64,000 nt of DNA, taken from Neomegalonema sp. (GTDB taxonomy: Bacteria > Pseudomonadota > Alphaproteobacteria > Rhodobacterales > Rhodobacteraceae). Below the pieces are notes generated by a model. It was given only the letters and a program-made list of their open reading frames with translations, had not been told where the DNA came from and did no database searches. The stretch lies in NCBI RefSeq assembly GCF_028688855.1, contig NZ_JAQTXI010000003.1, positions 1-64,000 of the forward strand, written 5' to 3'. Shown here in pieces: positions 33,277-42,291 of the stretch (the stretch's first letter is position 1; each line of letters starts with the position of its first letter). Made by a program: the position numbers and the translations under genes.

Positions 33277-35367
33277 TCAGATCTCGCCCCGCAGGCGCGC
33301 GCGCAATGCGAGCAGAACCCCCCGGATCCGCGCTCCCAGGCGTCGCGCCGGAGTCGCGTGGCGCGCCAGCCGGGGGTCCCGCCGGAGCAGGCGCCGCGCG
33401 GTCAGCTCGGGCGAAGAAGGCAGGCCCGTCAAGGGGTCCAGATAGATGGGGTGGAGGATCAGGGCCGCCGCCGTCAGCTCGTCGAGCGTGGCGCGGCGGG
33501 TCCGTCGGGAGGGGATCGGCCCGAGATCGCGCGTCAGGCCCCAGCCCGCGTAGAAGGGCGCGCCAAGACAGGTCACGGAGCGGCCCCGCAACAGCGCCTC
33601 GAAGCCCAGAAGGGAGGTCATGGTCCAGACCTCATGCGACGAAAGGATGAGGGCGTGCGGCGCCGAGTCGCGGGCGACGGCCTCCGCGAGACCCGTCAGA
33701 GCCGCCTGCGGAACCGCGCCCTTGCGGCGCAGGGCCTCGACGTCGGGATGGGGCTTGTAGATCAGGAAGGCCTCCGGATGAGCCGCCCGCGCCGCCTGGA
33801 GCAGCCCGAGATTCGTCCGCACCTCGCCGCCGCCCTTCAGGATCGAGGCGTCGTCCTCGACCTGCCCCACCACGAGGACCACGCGCCGTCCTTCCGGGAT
33901 CGCGATCCTCGCCGGGCCGCCGAGATTGTATTTGCTCACGTCGCCCGCCGCGAGCAGGCCCCGCAGGGCCGCCGCCCGCTCCAGAAGCTCCGGAGAGAAG
34001 CCGCCTTCCTGGATCAGGGATTCGAGGTCGCTGGGGCGGGTGGGGTCGTAATAGATCCCCTGCGCGTCGGTCACGAGCGAGGCGGGCGGCAGCAGATCCG
34101 CGCCGAGGCCGATGGAGCGCAGGAATCCGTCCTCGACGCGCAGCAGCGGCGTGTTCTGGGCGGCGGCGGCCTCGGCGAGGCCCGGGGGCTCCTTGCCCGC
34201 CCAGACGAGAATCCGCGATTCCGGCGCCGCGCGCGCCCGGGCGAGCGCCGTCTCCGGGCTGCGGAGGATCTGCGGCCGCGTCCGGCTGGAGCCGAAATAG
34301 GCCCGCATCACCGGCGGCTTCCAGAAGGCCATGCCGAGGCAGAAGGTCGGGCGGCGGTTGGCGAGGTCGCGGTCGCGCGTCGCGGCGAGCAGATCGGCGA
34401 TGGTCTCGAAATCCGACAGGGCGTCGAGGCGCGGGTCGTAATAGAGCGGTCGGCGCAGCCATCCGGCGGCGAAGATCTCCGGGGCGCCGCGCGGACCATG
34501 GGCGAGGCGGCGGGCGGGGGCGGGGAGATCGTCCTGCGTCGCGCCCCAGCCCGCGTAGAAGGGCAGGCCGAAGCAGCGCACCGGTTTCTGCGCGAAGAGC
34601 GCCTCGGCGCCCATCTGGCTGGAGACCACATAGACCGAAGCCGCCCGCTCGATCAGGGCCCAGGGCGAGGCCTCGCCGGTCGCGATCCCGACGCCCTTCA
34701 GCGCGGCGGGATCCTCGAAATGGCCGCGTTTCTTTCCGGCGAGCACGTCGGGATGGGTCTTGAGCAGGATCCGCGCGCCGGGATTCTCGTCGCGGGCGGC
34801 CTCCAGCATGCGGGCGAAGCTGCGGGGCTCCGCGCCGCCGTGGCGGATGGAGGCGTCGCCGAAGGTCTGGTCCACGACGAGCACGAAGCCCGGCTCGGGG
34901 GGATCGGCCAGATCCGGCGGCGCGAGGTTGAATTTCGAAAGCCTGAGCCGCCTCAGCCGGGCGATTCCCTCCAGGGCGCGGGCCTCCTCTCCCGGCGCGA
35001 GCCCCGCGCCGATGGCCGCCTCCAGATCGGAAGGGCCGGAGCAGTCGTAATAGACGCCCGTCAGGTCGGGCAGCAGGCTGAAGGGCGGCGCGCCCTCCAC
35101 CCCGAGCCCCGGAGAGCGCAGGAAGCCGTCCTCCAGCGCCAGATAGGGAAGGCCGCGTCGGGCGGCCAGGCTGCGGGCCGCTTCGGCGCGCCGGTTGTAG
35201 CCCCAGCCCGCCAGAGCCTCGACCTCGCCGAAGCCCCGGGCCGGGACCAGACGCCACCCCGACAAGGCCAGAAACCGGCGCAGGCGCCGGTTTCGCAGCA
35301 GATAGGTCGAGAGGGTTCCGAGCCGCCGCGCCGGGAGGGCGGCGGCGCTCAGATCACTGGACGCCAA
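33277..35367 (-). CDS. kpsC: Capsule linker Kdo transferase KpsC
   Basis: 696-residue protein made of two homologous halves. In group 2 capsule systems KpsC builds the poly-beta-Kdo linker on phosphatidylglycerol. Each half repeats the same landmarks: EDGFLRS (79-85 and 412-418), GVYYD/GIYYD (104-108 and 437-441), K-x-HPD (203-207 and again in the second half) and PFYAGWG (269-275 and again). It overlaps the upstream exporter gene by 14 bases. The ABC transporter genes (kpsM, kpsT) are not in the window. Confidence 0.93.
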   Translation of the reverse strand: MASSDLSAAALPARRLGTLSTYLLRNRRLRRFLALSGWRLVPARGFGEVEALAGWGYNRRAEAARSLAARRGLPYLALEDGFLRSPGLGVEGAPPFSLLPDLTGVYYDCSGPSDLEAAIGAGLAPGEEARALEGIARLRRLRLSKFNLAPPDLADPPEPGFVLVVDQTFGDASIRHGGAEPRSFARMLEAARDENPGARILLKTHPDVLAGKKRGHFEDPAALKGVGIATGEASPWALIERAASVYVVSSQMGAEALFAQKPVRCFGLPFYAGWGATQDDLPAPARRLAHGPRGAPEIFAAGWLRRPLYYDPRLDALSDFETIADLLAATRDRDLANRRPTFCLGMAFWKPPVMRAYFGSSRTRPQILRSPETALARARAAPESRILVWAGKEPPGLAEAAAAQNTPLLRVEDGFLRSIGLGADLLPPASLVTDAQGIYYDPTRPSDLESLIQEGGFSPELLERAAALRGLLAAGDVSKYNLGGPARIAIPEGRRVVLVVGQVEDDASILKGGGEVRTNLGLLQAARAAHPEAFLIYKPHPDVEALRRKGAVPQAALTGLAEAVARDSAPHALILSSHEVWTMTSLLGFEALLRGRSVTCLGAPFYAGWGLTRDLGPIPSRRTRRATLDELTAAALILHPIYLDPLTGLPSSPELTARRLLRRDPRLARHATPARRLGARIRGVLLALRARLRGEI

Positions 35368-36562
35368 GCGTGGTGGCGGTGCCGCCCGCCGTGCTGACCG
35401 CGCCCGTGCCCATGGAGATCAGGCTCATGATCTTCCTCCACTCGACGATCGGGGCGTTGGTGACGAAGATCAGGTCGTCTTCGCGCAGCTGGAAGGCCTT
35501 GGCGTAGAAGAGCGCGTCCGGACGGCGCATGTCGAGCTGATAGATCACCCGATGCAGGCCCGGAGCGATGGCGGCGCTCGGCAGGGCGAGGGTCTCGATT
35601 CCCGTGGCGTCCACCGGAGTCGGATCGTCGGGAGCCATGATGCGCTTGAAGCGGTAGCGCGCCAGACGGTCGGCCTCCTCGAAGCGGTAGACGAAGACGC
35701 CCGTCGGATTGGCCTGATCGTCGTTGAGTCCGCCGCTCGCGCCGAGGGCGTCCATCAGGGTCATGTCGGGGCCGCTGAATTCGCGGCGTCCGGGGCCGCG
35801 CACGGCGCCCATGGCGGTGTAGAAGCGCGGATCGCGCTCCAGGATCAGGGTGTCGCCGCTGACCAGCGTCACGTCGTAGCGGGGCGTGGCGTAGATCACC
35901 GAAAGCGGCAGGCGGATGCTCTGGCCCCGGCGGCGGAGCGTCACGAAGGTGACCTCGGGCTGGAGCGTCGAGCCGCCCGCCCGCGCCAGAAGGCGCATCA
36001 TGGTGTCTTCGCCCGGCGAGAGCGGATAGACGCCGGGGCTCGAGACCACGCCCTGGATCGAGACGCTGCGGGGCGTCTCCTTGGCGCGGCGGATCTCGAT
36101 CTGGGGATCGAGGGTCTTCTCGGCGAGGCTGGCGCGGATCTCGCGGCGCAGGTCCGAGACGCTGCGTCCGGCGGCGTCCACGAAGCCCACGTAGGGCACG
36201 AAGATCTGGCCGACCTCGTCCACCGTCACCGCGCCGATCTCGGAGTTGCGCGCGCCCACCGAGGTGAAGACGCCTTCGTCGATGTTCTCCCAGATGCGGA
36301 TCGAGAGCTCTTCGCCCGGCGCGATCTTGGCGTAGTCCTCCGGCGCGGTGCGGATGTAGTCGGGGGGCATGGCGTAGACGCGATCGATGCGCGCCAGCCG
36401 GGCCACATCCGCGTCGACGGGGATGAGGTCGTAGGCGACCTGCCCCTCCACGGCGGCGTCGGAGATCTCCCAGGCGAGCGGTCCGCCGCGCGGCGTCTTT
36501 TCGCATCCAGCAAGCGCCATGGCGGCGAAAACCGCCGCCGCCATGAATCGACCGAAAATCAT
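35354..36562 (-). CDS. Outer-membrane polysaccharide export lipoprotein (Wza/KpsD type)
   Basis: 402-residue OPX-family protein. The lipobox LAGC places the lipidated Cys at residue 20. A polysaccharide export domain (YAKIAPGEELSIRIWENIDE, VDEVGQIFVPYVGFVDAAG) is followed by SLBB-like segments (VSIQGVVSSPGVYPLSPGED and GPGRREFSGPDMTLMDAL). Such proteins form the outer-membrane exit for capsule. It lies between kpsS and kpsC. Whether it acts like KpsD or Wza depends on the missing partners, so I give no symbol. Confidence 0.88.
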   Translation of the reverse strand: MIFGRFMAAAVFAAMALAGCEKTPRGGPLAWEISDAAVEGQVAYDLIPVDADVARLARIDRVYAMPPDYIRTAPEDYAKIAPGEELSIRIWENIDEGVFTSVGARNSEIGAVTVDEVGQIFVPYVGFVDAAGRSVSDLRREIRASLAEKTLDPQIEIRRAKETPRSVSIQGVVSSPGVYPLSPGEDTMMRLLARAGGSTLQPEVTFVTLRRRGQSIRLPLSVIYATPRYDVTLVSGDTLILERDPRFYTAMGAVRGPGRREFSGPDMTLMDALGASGGLNDDQANPTGVFVYRFEEADRLARYRFKRIMAPDDPTPVDATGIETLALPSAAIAPGLHRVIYQLDMRRPDALFYAKAFQLREDDLIFVTNAPIVEWRKIMSLISMGTGAVSTAGGTATTLGVQ

Positions 36563-36597
36563 GTGCCGTCCCTCAAGGTTCGCTGCGTCTCGCCCGC

Positions 36598-37899
36598 CTA
36601 TTCCGCCGCCTCCGGCCAGCCTTCACCGGCCAAAGGGCGCAGATTGGCCTCATAGGGGTCTTCGCTGGCAAGCATCATGCCGACCAGACGCTTCACGCCG
36701 GGCCCCCGCTCGTTGTCGGCGTAGAATCCGCCGCGAATCTGAGAGGTGGCTTCGAGGAATCTCCGGAAGACCTGATAGGCCTGTTTATCCGGCGCGTCAG
36801 GATCGGAGAAGAAGCTTTTGAGATCCGGTCGGCGCGAAGTCAGGCCGGGCTTGTCGTAGACCGCGCGTCCGAGGGCCATGGTCGGCAGATTGCGCCAGAT
36901 GGCCTGATGCGCGGCGGTCGAATTGATCGTGACCACGCCCCGGACCGTCTTGCGGTTGAGCAGTTCGCCGAGCTTGCCGCCGTCCACGAAATCCACGCGG
37001 CCTTCGAGTCCGTGGCGGCGGGCCGCGGCGGGAATCAGCCGGTGGAGTTTCTCGCGGCCGTCCTCCAGGGGATGGGCCTTGAAGACCAGCCGGGTTGCGG
37101 GGTCCATGTCGGGGAGGGCCGCCGCGAAGGCTTCGAGGCAGAACTCCACCATCTCCGCGAGGTTGCGGAAGTCGCTGTGGGCGCTCATCGAGGGGTCGAA
37201 GCCGAGCTGGAGCAGGATCATGAAGTTCGGCCGCGGATCCCTCATCAGCAGATGTTCGGTCACGCGCCGCCGCGGCCAGTCCAGCGGCTTGCGGAGGGTG
37301 CGCCGGAGCCAGACGCCCAGCTCCTGCGTGAGGGTCAGTTCGCGGTGGCGTTCGTAATTCGCATAGGCGCCGTTGCGGGTCCAGACCCGGAAATGATAGC
37401 GCAGGCTCTGGAAGATGTGCTGGCGCGTCGAGCCCCAGCGCGCGGGCGGCGGAGTCTCGATCTCCGTCTCGTCGCGGGCGGGGGCGGCGCCCATGTCCTC
37501 GAGTCCGAGGCTCATCAGCCGCGAATAGCCGTTCGCTCCCTGGCGCTCGTAGGTGATCCAGTGGGGGCGCAGATAGCCTTCCTCAAGGATATGCGTGCGG
37601 ACCCCCGCCTGACGCGCCGCCTCCAGAGCCAGCCGGTGGGCCGGGCGCGTGTCTCCGTAGAGCGCCAGATCGGTGACCTTGCGGCGCTGGAAGAAGAACT
37701 GCAGGAAGTCCTGCAGCTCGGCGAGGGGCCGGTTGAAGGCCTCGTAGGGGAAGGCCTCCGGCCATTCGTAGCGGTCGCCCTGGTTGAAGCCGATGCGGGA
37801 GACCTGCGCGCCTTCGGCCTGAAGGGCGGCGGCGAGCTCGCCGAAGAAGGGCCCGTGAGGCCCCTGCAGAAACACGAAATGCCCAGGCTTGTTCAACAC
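36598..37899 (-). CDS. kpsS: Capsule export/linker protein KpsS
   Basis: About 433-residue cytoplasmic protein homologous to KpsS, which starts the Kdo linker of group 2 capsules. Landmarks: FVFLQGPHGPFFGELAAAL, ALYGDTRPAHR, ILEEGYLRPHWITYE, VFKAHPLEDGREKLHRL and TINSTAAHQAI. No ATG is available near the N-terminus. Two GTG codons occur at 37905 and 37899; the second has AAGG 8 bases upstream and is preferred, the first is possible. It is the first gene of kpsS-OPX-kpsC. Confidence 0.92.
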   Translation of the reverse strand: MLNKPGHFVFLQGPHGPFFGELAAALQAEGAQVSRIGFNQGDRYEWPEAFPYEAFNRPLAELQDFLQFFFQRRKVTDLALYGDTRPAHRLALEAARQAGVRTHILEEGYLRPHWITYERQGANGYSRLMSLGLEDMGAAPARDETEIETPPPARWGSTRQHIFQSLRYHFRVWTRNGAYANYERHRELTLTQELGVWLRRTLRKPLDWPRRRVTEHLLMRDPRPNFMILLQLGFDPSMSAHSDFRNLAEMVEFCLEAFAAALPDMDPATRLVFKAHPLEDGREKLHRLIPAAARRHGLEGRVDFVDGGKLGELLNRKTVRGVVTINSTAAHQAIWRNLPTMALGRAVYDKPGLTSRRPDLKSFFSDPDAPDKQAYQVFRRFLEATSQIRGGFYADNERGPGVKRLVGMMLASEDPYEANLRPLAGEGWPEAAE

Positions 37900-37943
37900 G
37901 CGCACGCCCTTCTGAAACGAAGCCCCCCGGCATCGGTGAAAAA

Positions 37944-37972
37944 AACCTAGGAAGCGCCTCGGAACCCGTCAA
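37944..37972 (-). promoter_or_regulatory. Promoter of the kps operon (TTGACG-17-TAGGTT)
   Basis: Minus strand TTGACG at 37972-37967, 17-base spacer, TAGGTT at 37949-37944. This is one of the best promoter matches in the window, leaving a leader of about 35 bases. Confidence 0.6.
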
Positions 37973-37998
37973 CGAAAGATTACCCGAACACAGTCTTC

Positions 37999-38020
37999 CC
38001 GCCCCGGATCTTCGGGGCGG
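37999..38020 (-). terminator. Hairpin downstream of gabD
   Basis: Perfect 8-bp stem CCGCCCCG/CGGGGCGG with loop GATCTT, 70 bases after gabD and before the kps promoter. No T tract, so only a possible terminator. Confidence 0.35.
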
Positions 38021-38089
38021 TGAGGCGTCGAAGCGGCGGTTTCGCCTGAAAGGAGAGCGCGGCGCAGCCGCAGTGAAGATTTTACGCGA

Positions 38090-39547
38090 TCAGGAGATTC
38101 CACCGAGGCAAACATACTTGATTTCCAGGAAATCCTCCAGACCGTATCGCGAGCCCTCCCGGCCGAGGCCCGAGGACTTGACGCCGCCGAAGGGGGCTTC
38201 GGCGGTGGAGATCAGGCCGGTGTTCACGCCGACCATGCCGTATTCCAGCGCCTCCGAGACGCGCCAGACCCGCGCCAGATCCCGCGCGTAGAAATAGGAG
38301 GCGAGTCCGAACTCCGTGTCGTTGGCCAGCTCGACGGCTTCGGCTTCGGTCTCGAAGGCGAAGAGGGGGGCCACCGGGCCGAAGGTCTCCTCGCGCGAGA
38401 CGGCCATGTCGGGCGTCACGCCGGTCAGCAGGGTGGGCTGGAAGAAGAATCCGCCCTTCTCGTGGCGCCGCCCGCCGAGCGTCACCTTCGCGCCCTTCGA
38501 CACCGCGTCGGAGATATGGGCCTCGACCTTCTCGACGGCCTTCGCGTCGATGAGGGGGCCGAAGTTCACGCCCTCGTCGAAGCCGTCGCCGGTCTTCATG
38601 CGGCCGACCGCCGCCGCCAGCTTCGCGGCGAAGGCCTCGTAGACGCCCTTCTGCACGTAGATCCGGTTCGCGCAGACGCAGGTCTGGCCGTTGTTGCGGA
38701 ACTTGGCGATCAGGGCGCCCTCGACGGCGGCGTCCAGATCCGCGTCGTCGAAGACGAGGAAGGGCGCGTTGCCGCCGAGCTCGAGCCCGAGCTTCTTGAT
38801 GGTCGGGGCGCTCTGGGCCATGAGCTGCGCGCCGATCTCGGTGGAGCCGGTGAAGGTGATCTTGCGCACGATGGGGCTGGAGGTCAGCGCCGCGCCGATC
38901 TCCGCGGCGCCGCCCGTCAGCACCGAGAAGAGCCCCTTGGGCAAGCCCGCCTTGTCGCCCAGAAGCGCGAGGGCCATGGCCGAAAAGGGCGTCTGGGAGG
39001 CGGGTTTCAGCACCATGGCGCATCCGGCGGCGAAGGCGGGCCCGGCCTTGCGGGTGATCATGGCGTTGGGGAAGTTCCACGGCGTGATCGCGCCCACGAC
39101 TCCGATGGGCTGCTTGAGCACGAGGATCCGCTTGTCGGGCTGATGGCCGGGGATGAGGTCGCCATAGGCGCGGCGGCCCTCTTCGGCGAACCATTCGAGG
39201 AAGCTGGCGCCATAGGCGATTTCGCCTTTGGCCTCGGCGAAGGGCTTGCCCTGCTCCATGGTGAGGATCGCGCCGAGATCCTCCTGATTCTCCATGGTCA
39301 GCTCGTACCAGCGGCGCAGGACGCCTGCGCGGTCCTTGGCGGTGCGGGCGGCCCAGGCCTTCTGGGCCTGCTGCGCCGCCTTGATCGCGCGTTCGGTCTC
39401 GGCGGCGCCGAGCTTGGGGACATGGCCCAGGATCTCGCCCGTCGAGGGATTGCGCACGGCGATCCCCTGGCCCTTCGCCTCGATCCATTCGCCCGCCACC
39501 CAGGCGGCCTGTTTCAGCAAGGAGGGGTCGCGCAGAGCGTAGGACAT
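38090..39547 (-). CDS. gabD: NAD(P)-dependent succinate-semialdehyde dehydrogenase
   Basis: 485-residue aldehyde dehydrogenase. Catalytic residues are Glu256 in LELGGNAP and Cys290 in GQTCVCANR; the NAD site includes GAITPWNFPNAMI and FTGSTEIGAQL. The Cys-x-Cys at the active site and SETFGPVAPL-like EETFGPVAPLFAF are typical of GabD. It oxidises succinate semialdehyde to succinate in GABA catabolism. It lies 45 bases after an aminotransferase gene on the same strand. Confidence 0.9.
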   Translation of the reverse strand: MSYALRDPSLLKQAAWVAGEWIEAKGQGIAVRNPSTGEILGHVPKLGAAETERAIKAAQQAQKAWAARTAKDRAGVLRRWYELTMENQEDLGAILTMEQGKPFAEAKGEIAYGASFLEWFAEEGRRAYGDLIPGHQPDKRILVLKQPIGVVGAITPWNFPNAMITRKAGPAFAAGCAMVLKPASQTPFSAMALALLGDKAGLPKGLFSVLTGGAAEIGAALTSSPIVRKITFTGSTEIGAQLMAQSAPTIKKLGLELGGNAPFLVFDDADLDAAVEGALIAKFRNNGQTCVCANRIYVQKGVYEAFAAKLAAAVGRMKTGDGFDEGVNFGPLIDAKAVEKVEAHISDAVSKGAKVTLGGRRHEKGGFFFQPTLLTGVTPDMAVSREETFGPVAPLFAFETEAEAVELANDTEFGLASYFYARDLARVWRVSEALEYGMVGVNTGLISTAEAPFGGVKSSGLGREGSRYGLEDFLEIKYVCLGGIS

Positions 39548-39592
39548 GGAAGGTCTCCCCGGAGAGTTTTCGGCTTCTCCGGGAGTTTGAGC

Positions 39593-40765
39593 TCAAACGC
39601 CGCCCCGAATCCAGTCCTTCAGGCGGCGCGCGCCCTCGATCATGTCCGTGGTGGAGCGGGCGTAGGAGAAGCGCATCCGGCTCAGGCCGCGGGCGGGGTC
39701 GAAATCCACGCCCGGAGTCGCCGCCACGCCCGCCTCGCGCAGCATCCGCGCGCAGAACTCGGGGGAATCCGCCGTGAATCTGCTGACGTCGGTCCAGATG
39801 TAGAAGGCGCCGTCCGCCGGAGCGATGTCCGCGAAGCCGAGGCCGGGCAGGGCGTCGAGCAGGATCTCGCGGTTGCGGGCGTAGGTCGCGACATGAGCCG
39901 AAAGCTCCTCGTCGGCCTCCAGAGCCCCGAGCGCCGCGATCTGGCTGACATGCGGCGCGCAGATGTGGTGATTCTGCGCCAGACGCTCCACCGTGCGCAG
40001 CAGATGCTTCGGAACCACCATCCAGCCCACGCGCCAGCCGGTCATGCAGTGATATTTCGAGAAGCTGTCGATGATCAGCGCGCGATCCGAAATCTGGACC
40101 GCCGAGACCGGCGCCCGGCCCTCGAAGAGGATGCCGTTGTAGATCTCGTCGGAGATATAGGGGATTCCGAGCCTCTCGCAGGTCTGGATGAGGGCGGTCA
40201 TCTCGGGGCGGCCGAGAGTCGTGCCGGTGGGATTGGCCGGACTCGCCGCGAGGACTCCCGCGAGCGGCGCCTGAGCGTGGGCGGCCTCGATCATCGCCGG
40301 AGTCGGCTGGAAGCGCGTCGAGGCCTCCGCAGGCAGGCTCACGGGCTCGACGTTCAGCGATCTGAAGATGTTGCGGTAGCTCGGATAGGAGGGGTCGGCC
40401 ATGGCCACCCGCGCCCCCTGGTCGAAGAGCGAGAGGAAGGCCAGCAGGAAGGCGCCGGAGGAGCCCGTCGTCACCACGATCTGCTCCGGATCCGGCGCGA
40501 CGCCGTAAAGCCGCCTGTAGCGCGCCGCGAGGGCCTCGCGCAGATCCTCGCGCCCGGTGGCCAGGGTGTAGCCCATGGGATCGCCCGAAGAGAGCGCCTT
40601 CAGCACGGCCTCGCGGGCCCTGCGGGGGGCGGGCGCGGCGGGCTGCCCGACCTCCATATGGATGATCTGGCGGCCCTTGGCCTCTTCGGCGGCGGCGGCG
40701 CGCATCACATCCATGACGATGAAGGGGGCCACCTCGGAGCGGCGGGCGGGAGCGGGATAGGTCAT
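39593..40765 (-). CDS. Class I/II PLP-dependent aminotransferase
   Basis: 390-residue aminotransferase. PLP-binding Lys is in IIDSFSKYHCMTGWRVGW; other landmarks are MEVGQPAAPAP, VTTGSSGAFLLAFL, ASPANPTGTTLG and ISDEIYNGILFEG, followed by FSYARSTTDM. The fold resembles aspartate/aromatic-type aminotransferases. The amino donor is uncertain. It starts inside the pth stop (TGATG) and precedes gabD, but a GABA-transaminase role is not supported because those are class III enzymes. Confidence 0.88.
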   Translation of the reverse strand: MTYPAPARRSEVAPFIVMDVMRAAAAEEAKGRQIIHMEVGQPAAPAPRRAREAVLKALSSGDPMGYTLATGREDLREALAARYRRLYGVAPDPEQIVVTTGSSGAFLLAFLSLFDQGARVAMADPSYPSYRNIFRSLNVEPVSLPAEASTRFQPTPAMIEAAHAQAPLAGVLAASPANPTGTTLGRPEMTALIQTCERLGIPYISDEIYNGILFEGRAPVSAVQISDRALIIDSFSKYHCMTGWRVGWMVVPKHLLRTVERLAQNHHICAPHVSQIAALGALEADEELSAHVATYARNREILLDALPGLGFADIAPADGAFYIWTDVSRFTADSPEFCARMLREAGVAATPGVDFDPARGLSRMRFSYARSTTDMIEGARRLKDWIRGGV

Positions 40766-41490
40766 CAGGGAGCATCCTTGGAGAAGCGGGCGCGCAGGGC
40801 CTCCAGAGGGTCGAGAGGGGCGGCGGGCGGCGTTTCGGCCGCAGGTCTGGCCCCGGACCCGCCCTCGCCCGCCGGAGCCTCGGGAGGCCTCGGCGGCTTC
40901 GGAGGTTTGGGCGGCTGGAGCCGCGCCATGACCCTTTGCTGATATCTGTCGAGGGCCTTGCCGGGATCCTCCTCGACCAGCGCGGGGGCCTCTGCGCCGA
41001 GCGCCGAGAGCATCGGCCCGAGCCAGGCCTCGTCGGCCTTGGCGAAGGCGTGGAGGACGTAATTCGCCACCTCCTCCTTCACGCCGGGATGTCCGACGCC
41101 GATCCGGATCCGGTGGAAGTCCAGCCCGAGATGCTGGCCGATGGAGCGCAGGCCGTTATGGCCCGCATGGCCGCCGCCGGTCTTCACGCGCAACCTGCCC
41201 GGCGCGAGGTCGATCTCGTCATGGAAGACCACGACCTGTCCGGGACGGATCTTGAAGAAGCGCGCCGCCTCGGCGACCGATTGCCCCGAGAGGTTCATGT
41301 AGGTCAGCGGCTTGAGGATCAGCGCCTTCTCCCCCCCGAGCCTGCCTTCCGCGAGCAGCCCCTGGAAGCGTTTGCCGAAGGGGCCGAAGCCCGCCTCCCG
41401 CGCGATCTCCTCGACGGCCAGAAAGCCGACGTTGTGGCGCGTGCGTTCATAGTCCGGCCCCGGATTGCCAAGGCCCACGAGCAGCAGCAT
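40765..41490 (-). CDS. pth: Peptidyl-tRNA hydrolase
   Basis: Releases tRNA from peptidyl-tRNAs that drop off ribosomes. The 241-residue protein starts MLLLVGLGNPGPDYERTRHNVGF, with the catalytic His in TRHNVGF, then LKPLTYMNLSGQSV, VVFHDEIDLAPGRLR and GGGHAGHNGLRSI. The C-terminus carries a Pro-rich extension of about 50 residues ([14 protein letters not shown]) beyond the usual 190-residue core. The start at 41490 is preceded by GGGAG. It follows rplY, a frequent neighbour. Confidence 0.94.
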   Translation of the reverse strand: MLLLVGLGNPGPDYERTRHNVGFLAVEEIAREAGFGPFGKRFQGLLAEGRLGGEKALILKPLTYMNLSGQSVAEAARFFKIRPGQVVVFHDEIDLAPGRLRVKTGGGHAGHNGLRSIGQHLGLDFHRIRIGVGHPGVKEEVANYVLHAFAKADEAWLGPMLSALGAEAPALVEEDPGKALDRYQQRVMARLQPPKPPKPPRPPEAPAGEGGSGARPAAETPPAAPLDPLEALRARFSKDAP

Positions 41491-41511
41491 GAAGAAGGAC
41501 TCCCGAACATG

Positions 41512-41541
41512 AAGACGCCCTCTCCGGGGGCGGAGAGGGCG
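41512..41541 (-). terminator. Terminator/attenuator between rplY and pth
   Basis: Perfect 10-bp stem CGCCCTCTCC/GGAGAGGGCG (41516-41541), followed on the minus strand by TCTTCATGTT, 32 bases after the rplY stop. With the short T tract it may only partly stop transcription into pth. Confidence 0.5.
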
Positions 41542-41573
41542 CTGAAACCTCACGAGGCCGGAGACGCAGGGTC

Positions 41574-42167
41574 TCAGGCTTCGGCTGCGCCCTCGGCTTC
41601 GGCCTCGGCCGGCGGAGCGATGGAGGCCACGGTGAAGTCGCGGTCGATGACCGGCGCGGCGCCCTTGGGCAGGGTCACCTTGCTGATGTGCACCGTGTCG
41701 CCGATCTCGAGCCCGGTCAGGTCGACCGTGAGCGAATCCGGAATGGCGTTGTTCGGGACGCGCAGCTCGACCACATGGCGCGCCACGTTCAGCGAGCCGC
41801 CCGCCTTCAGACCCGGCGAGGCTTCGTGATTCACGAAATGCACCGGGACTTCGATCTCGATGAGGGCGCCGCGCTCGATGCGCAGGAAGTCCACATGAGT
41901 CGGCAGGCCGTTGAGCTTGTCCTTCTGGATCGCCTTCGGGATCGCGTGATGCGAGTCGCCGCCGACCTGGATCTCGAAGATCGTGGTGAAGAAGCCGCCC
42001 TTGTGCAGCGTCTTCAGCAGCTGGTTGCCCTGCAGGCGGATGGTGACGGGCTCCTTCTTGGAGCCGTAGATCACGGCGGGAACATAGCCCTCGCGGCGGG
42101 TCTGGCGAGCGGCCCCCTTGCCCACTCCCGGACGCGCTTCGGCGACCATGACGACGACGTCGGACAT
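41574..42167 (-). CDS. rplY: 50S ribosomal protein L25 (CTC/TL5 family)
   Basis: 197-residue 5S rRNA-binding protein of the long L25/CTC type. The N-terminal L25 domain has GKGAARQTRREGYVPAVIYG and the second domain has LTGLEIGDTVHISKVTLPKG. The C-terminus is an acidic Ala/Glu tail. The start at 42167 follows GGAGAA. Its promoter shares a 15-mer with that of rpmE. Confidence 0.94.
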   Translation of the reverse strand: MSDVVVMVAEARPGVGKGAARQTRREGYVPAVIYGSKKEPVTIRLQGNQLLKTLHKGGFFTTIFEIQVGGDSHHAIPKAIQKDKLNGLPTHVDFLRIERGALIEIEVPVHFVNHEASPGLKAGGSLNVARHVVELRVPNNAIPDSLTVDLTGLEIGDTVHISKVTLPKGAAPVIDRDFTVASIAPPAEAEAEGAAEA

Positions 42168-42230
42168 CTGAATTCTCCATATGACGATGCGACCCGCCCC
42201 CCTCCAGGGGGGAAAGGGCGGGAAGCGCGC

Positions 42231-42259
42231 CTTATAGGCGCTTCGCGCGCGAATCGGAA
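42231..42259 (-). promoter_or_regulatory. Candidate rplY promoter (TTCCGA-17-TATAAG)
   Basis: Minus strand TTCCGA at 42259-42254, 17-base spacer and TATAAG at 42236-42231, about 65 bases before rplY. The -10 and the nine bases before it are identical to those of the rpmE promoter. Confidence 0.5.
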
Positions 42260-42291
42260 GCCTTATCGGAGGCCTCGTCCGCAGGCGCGCC

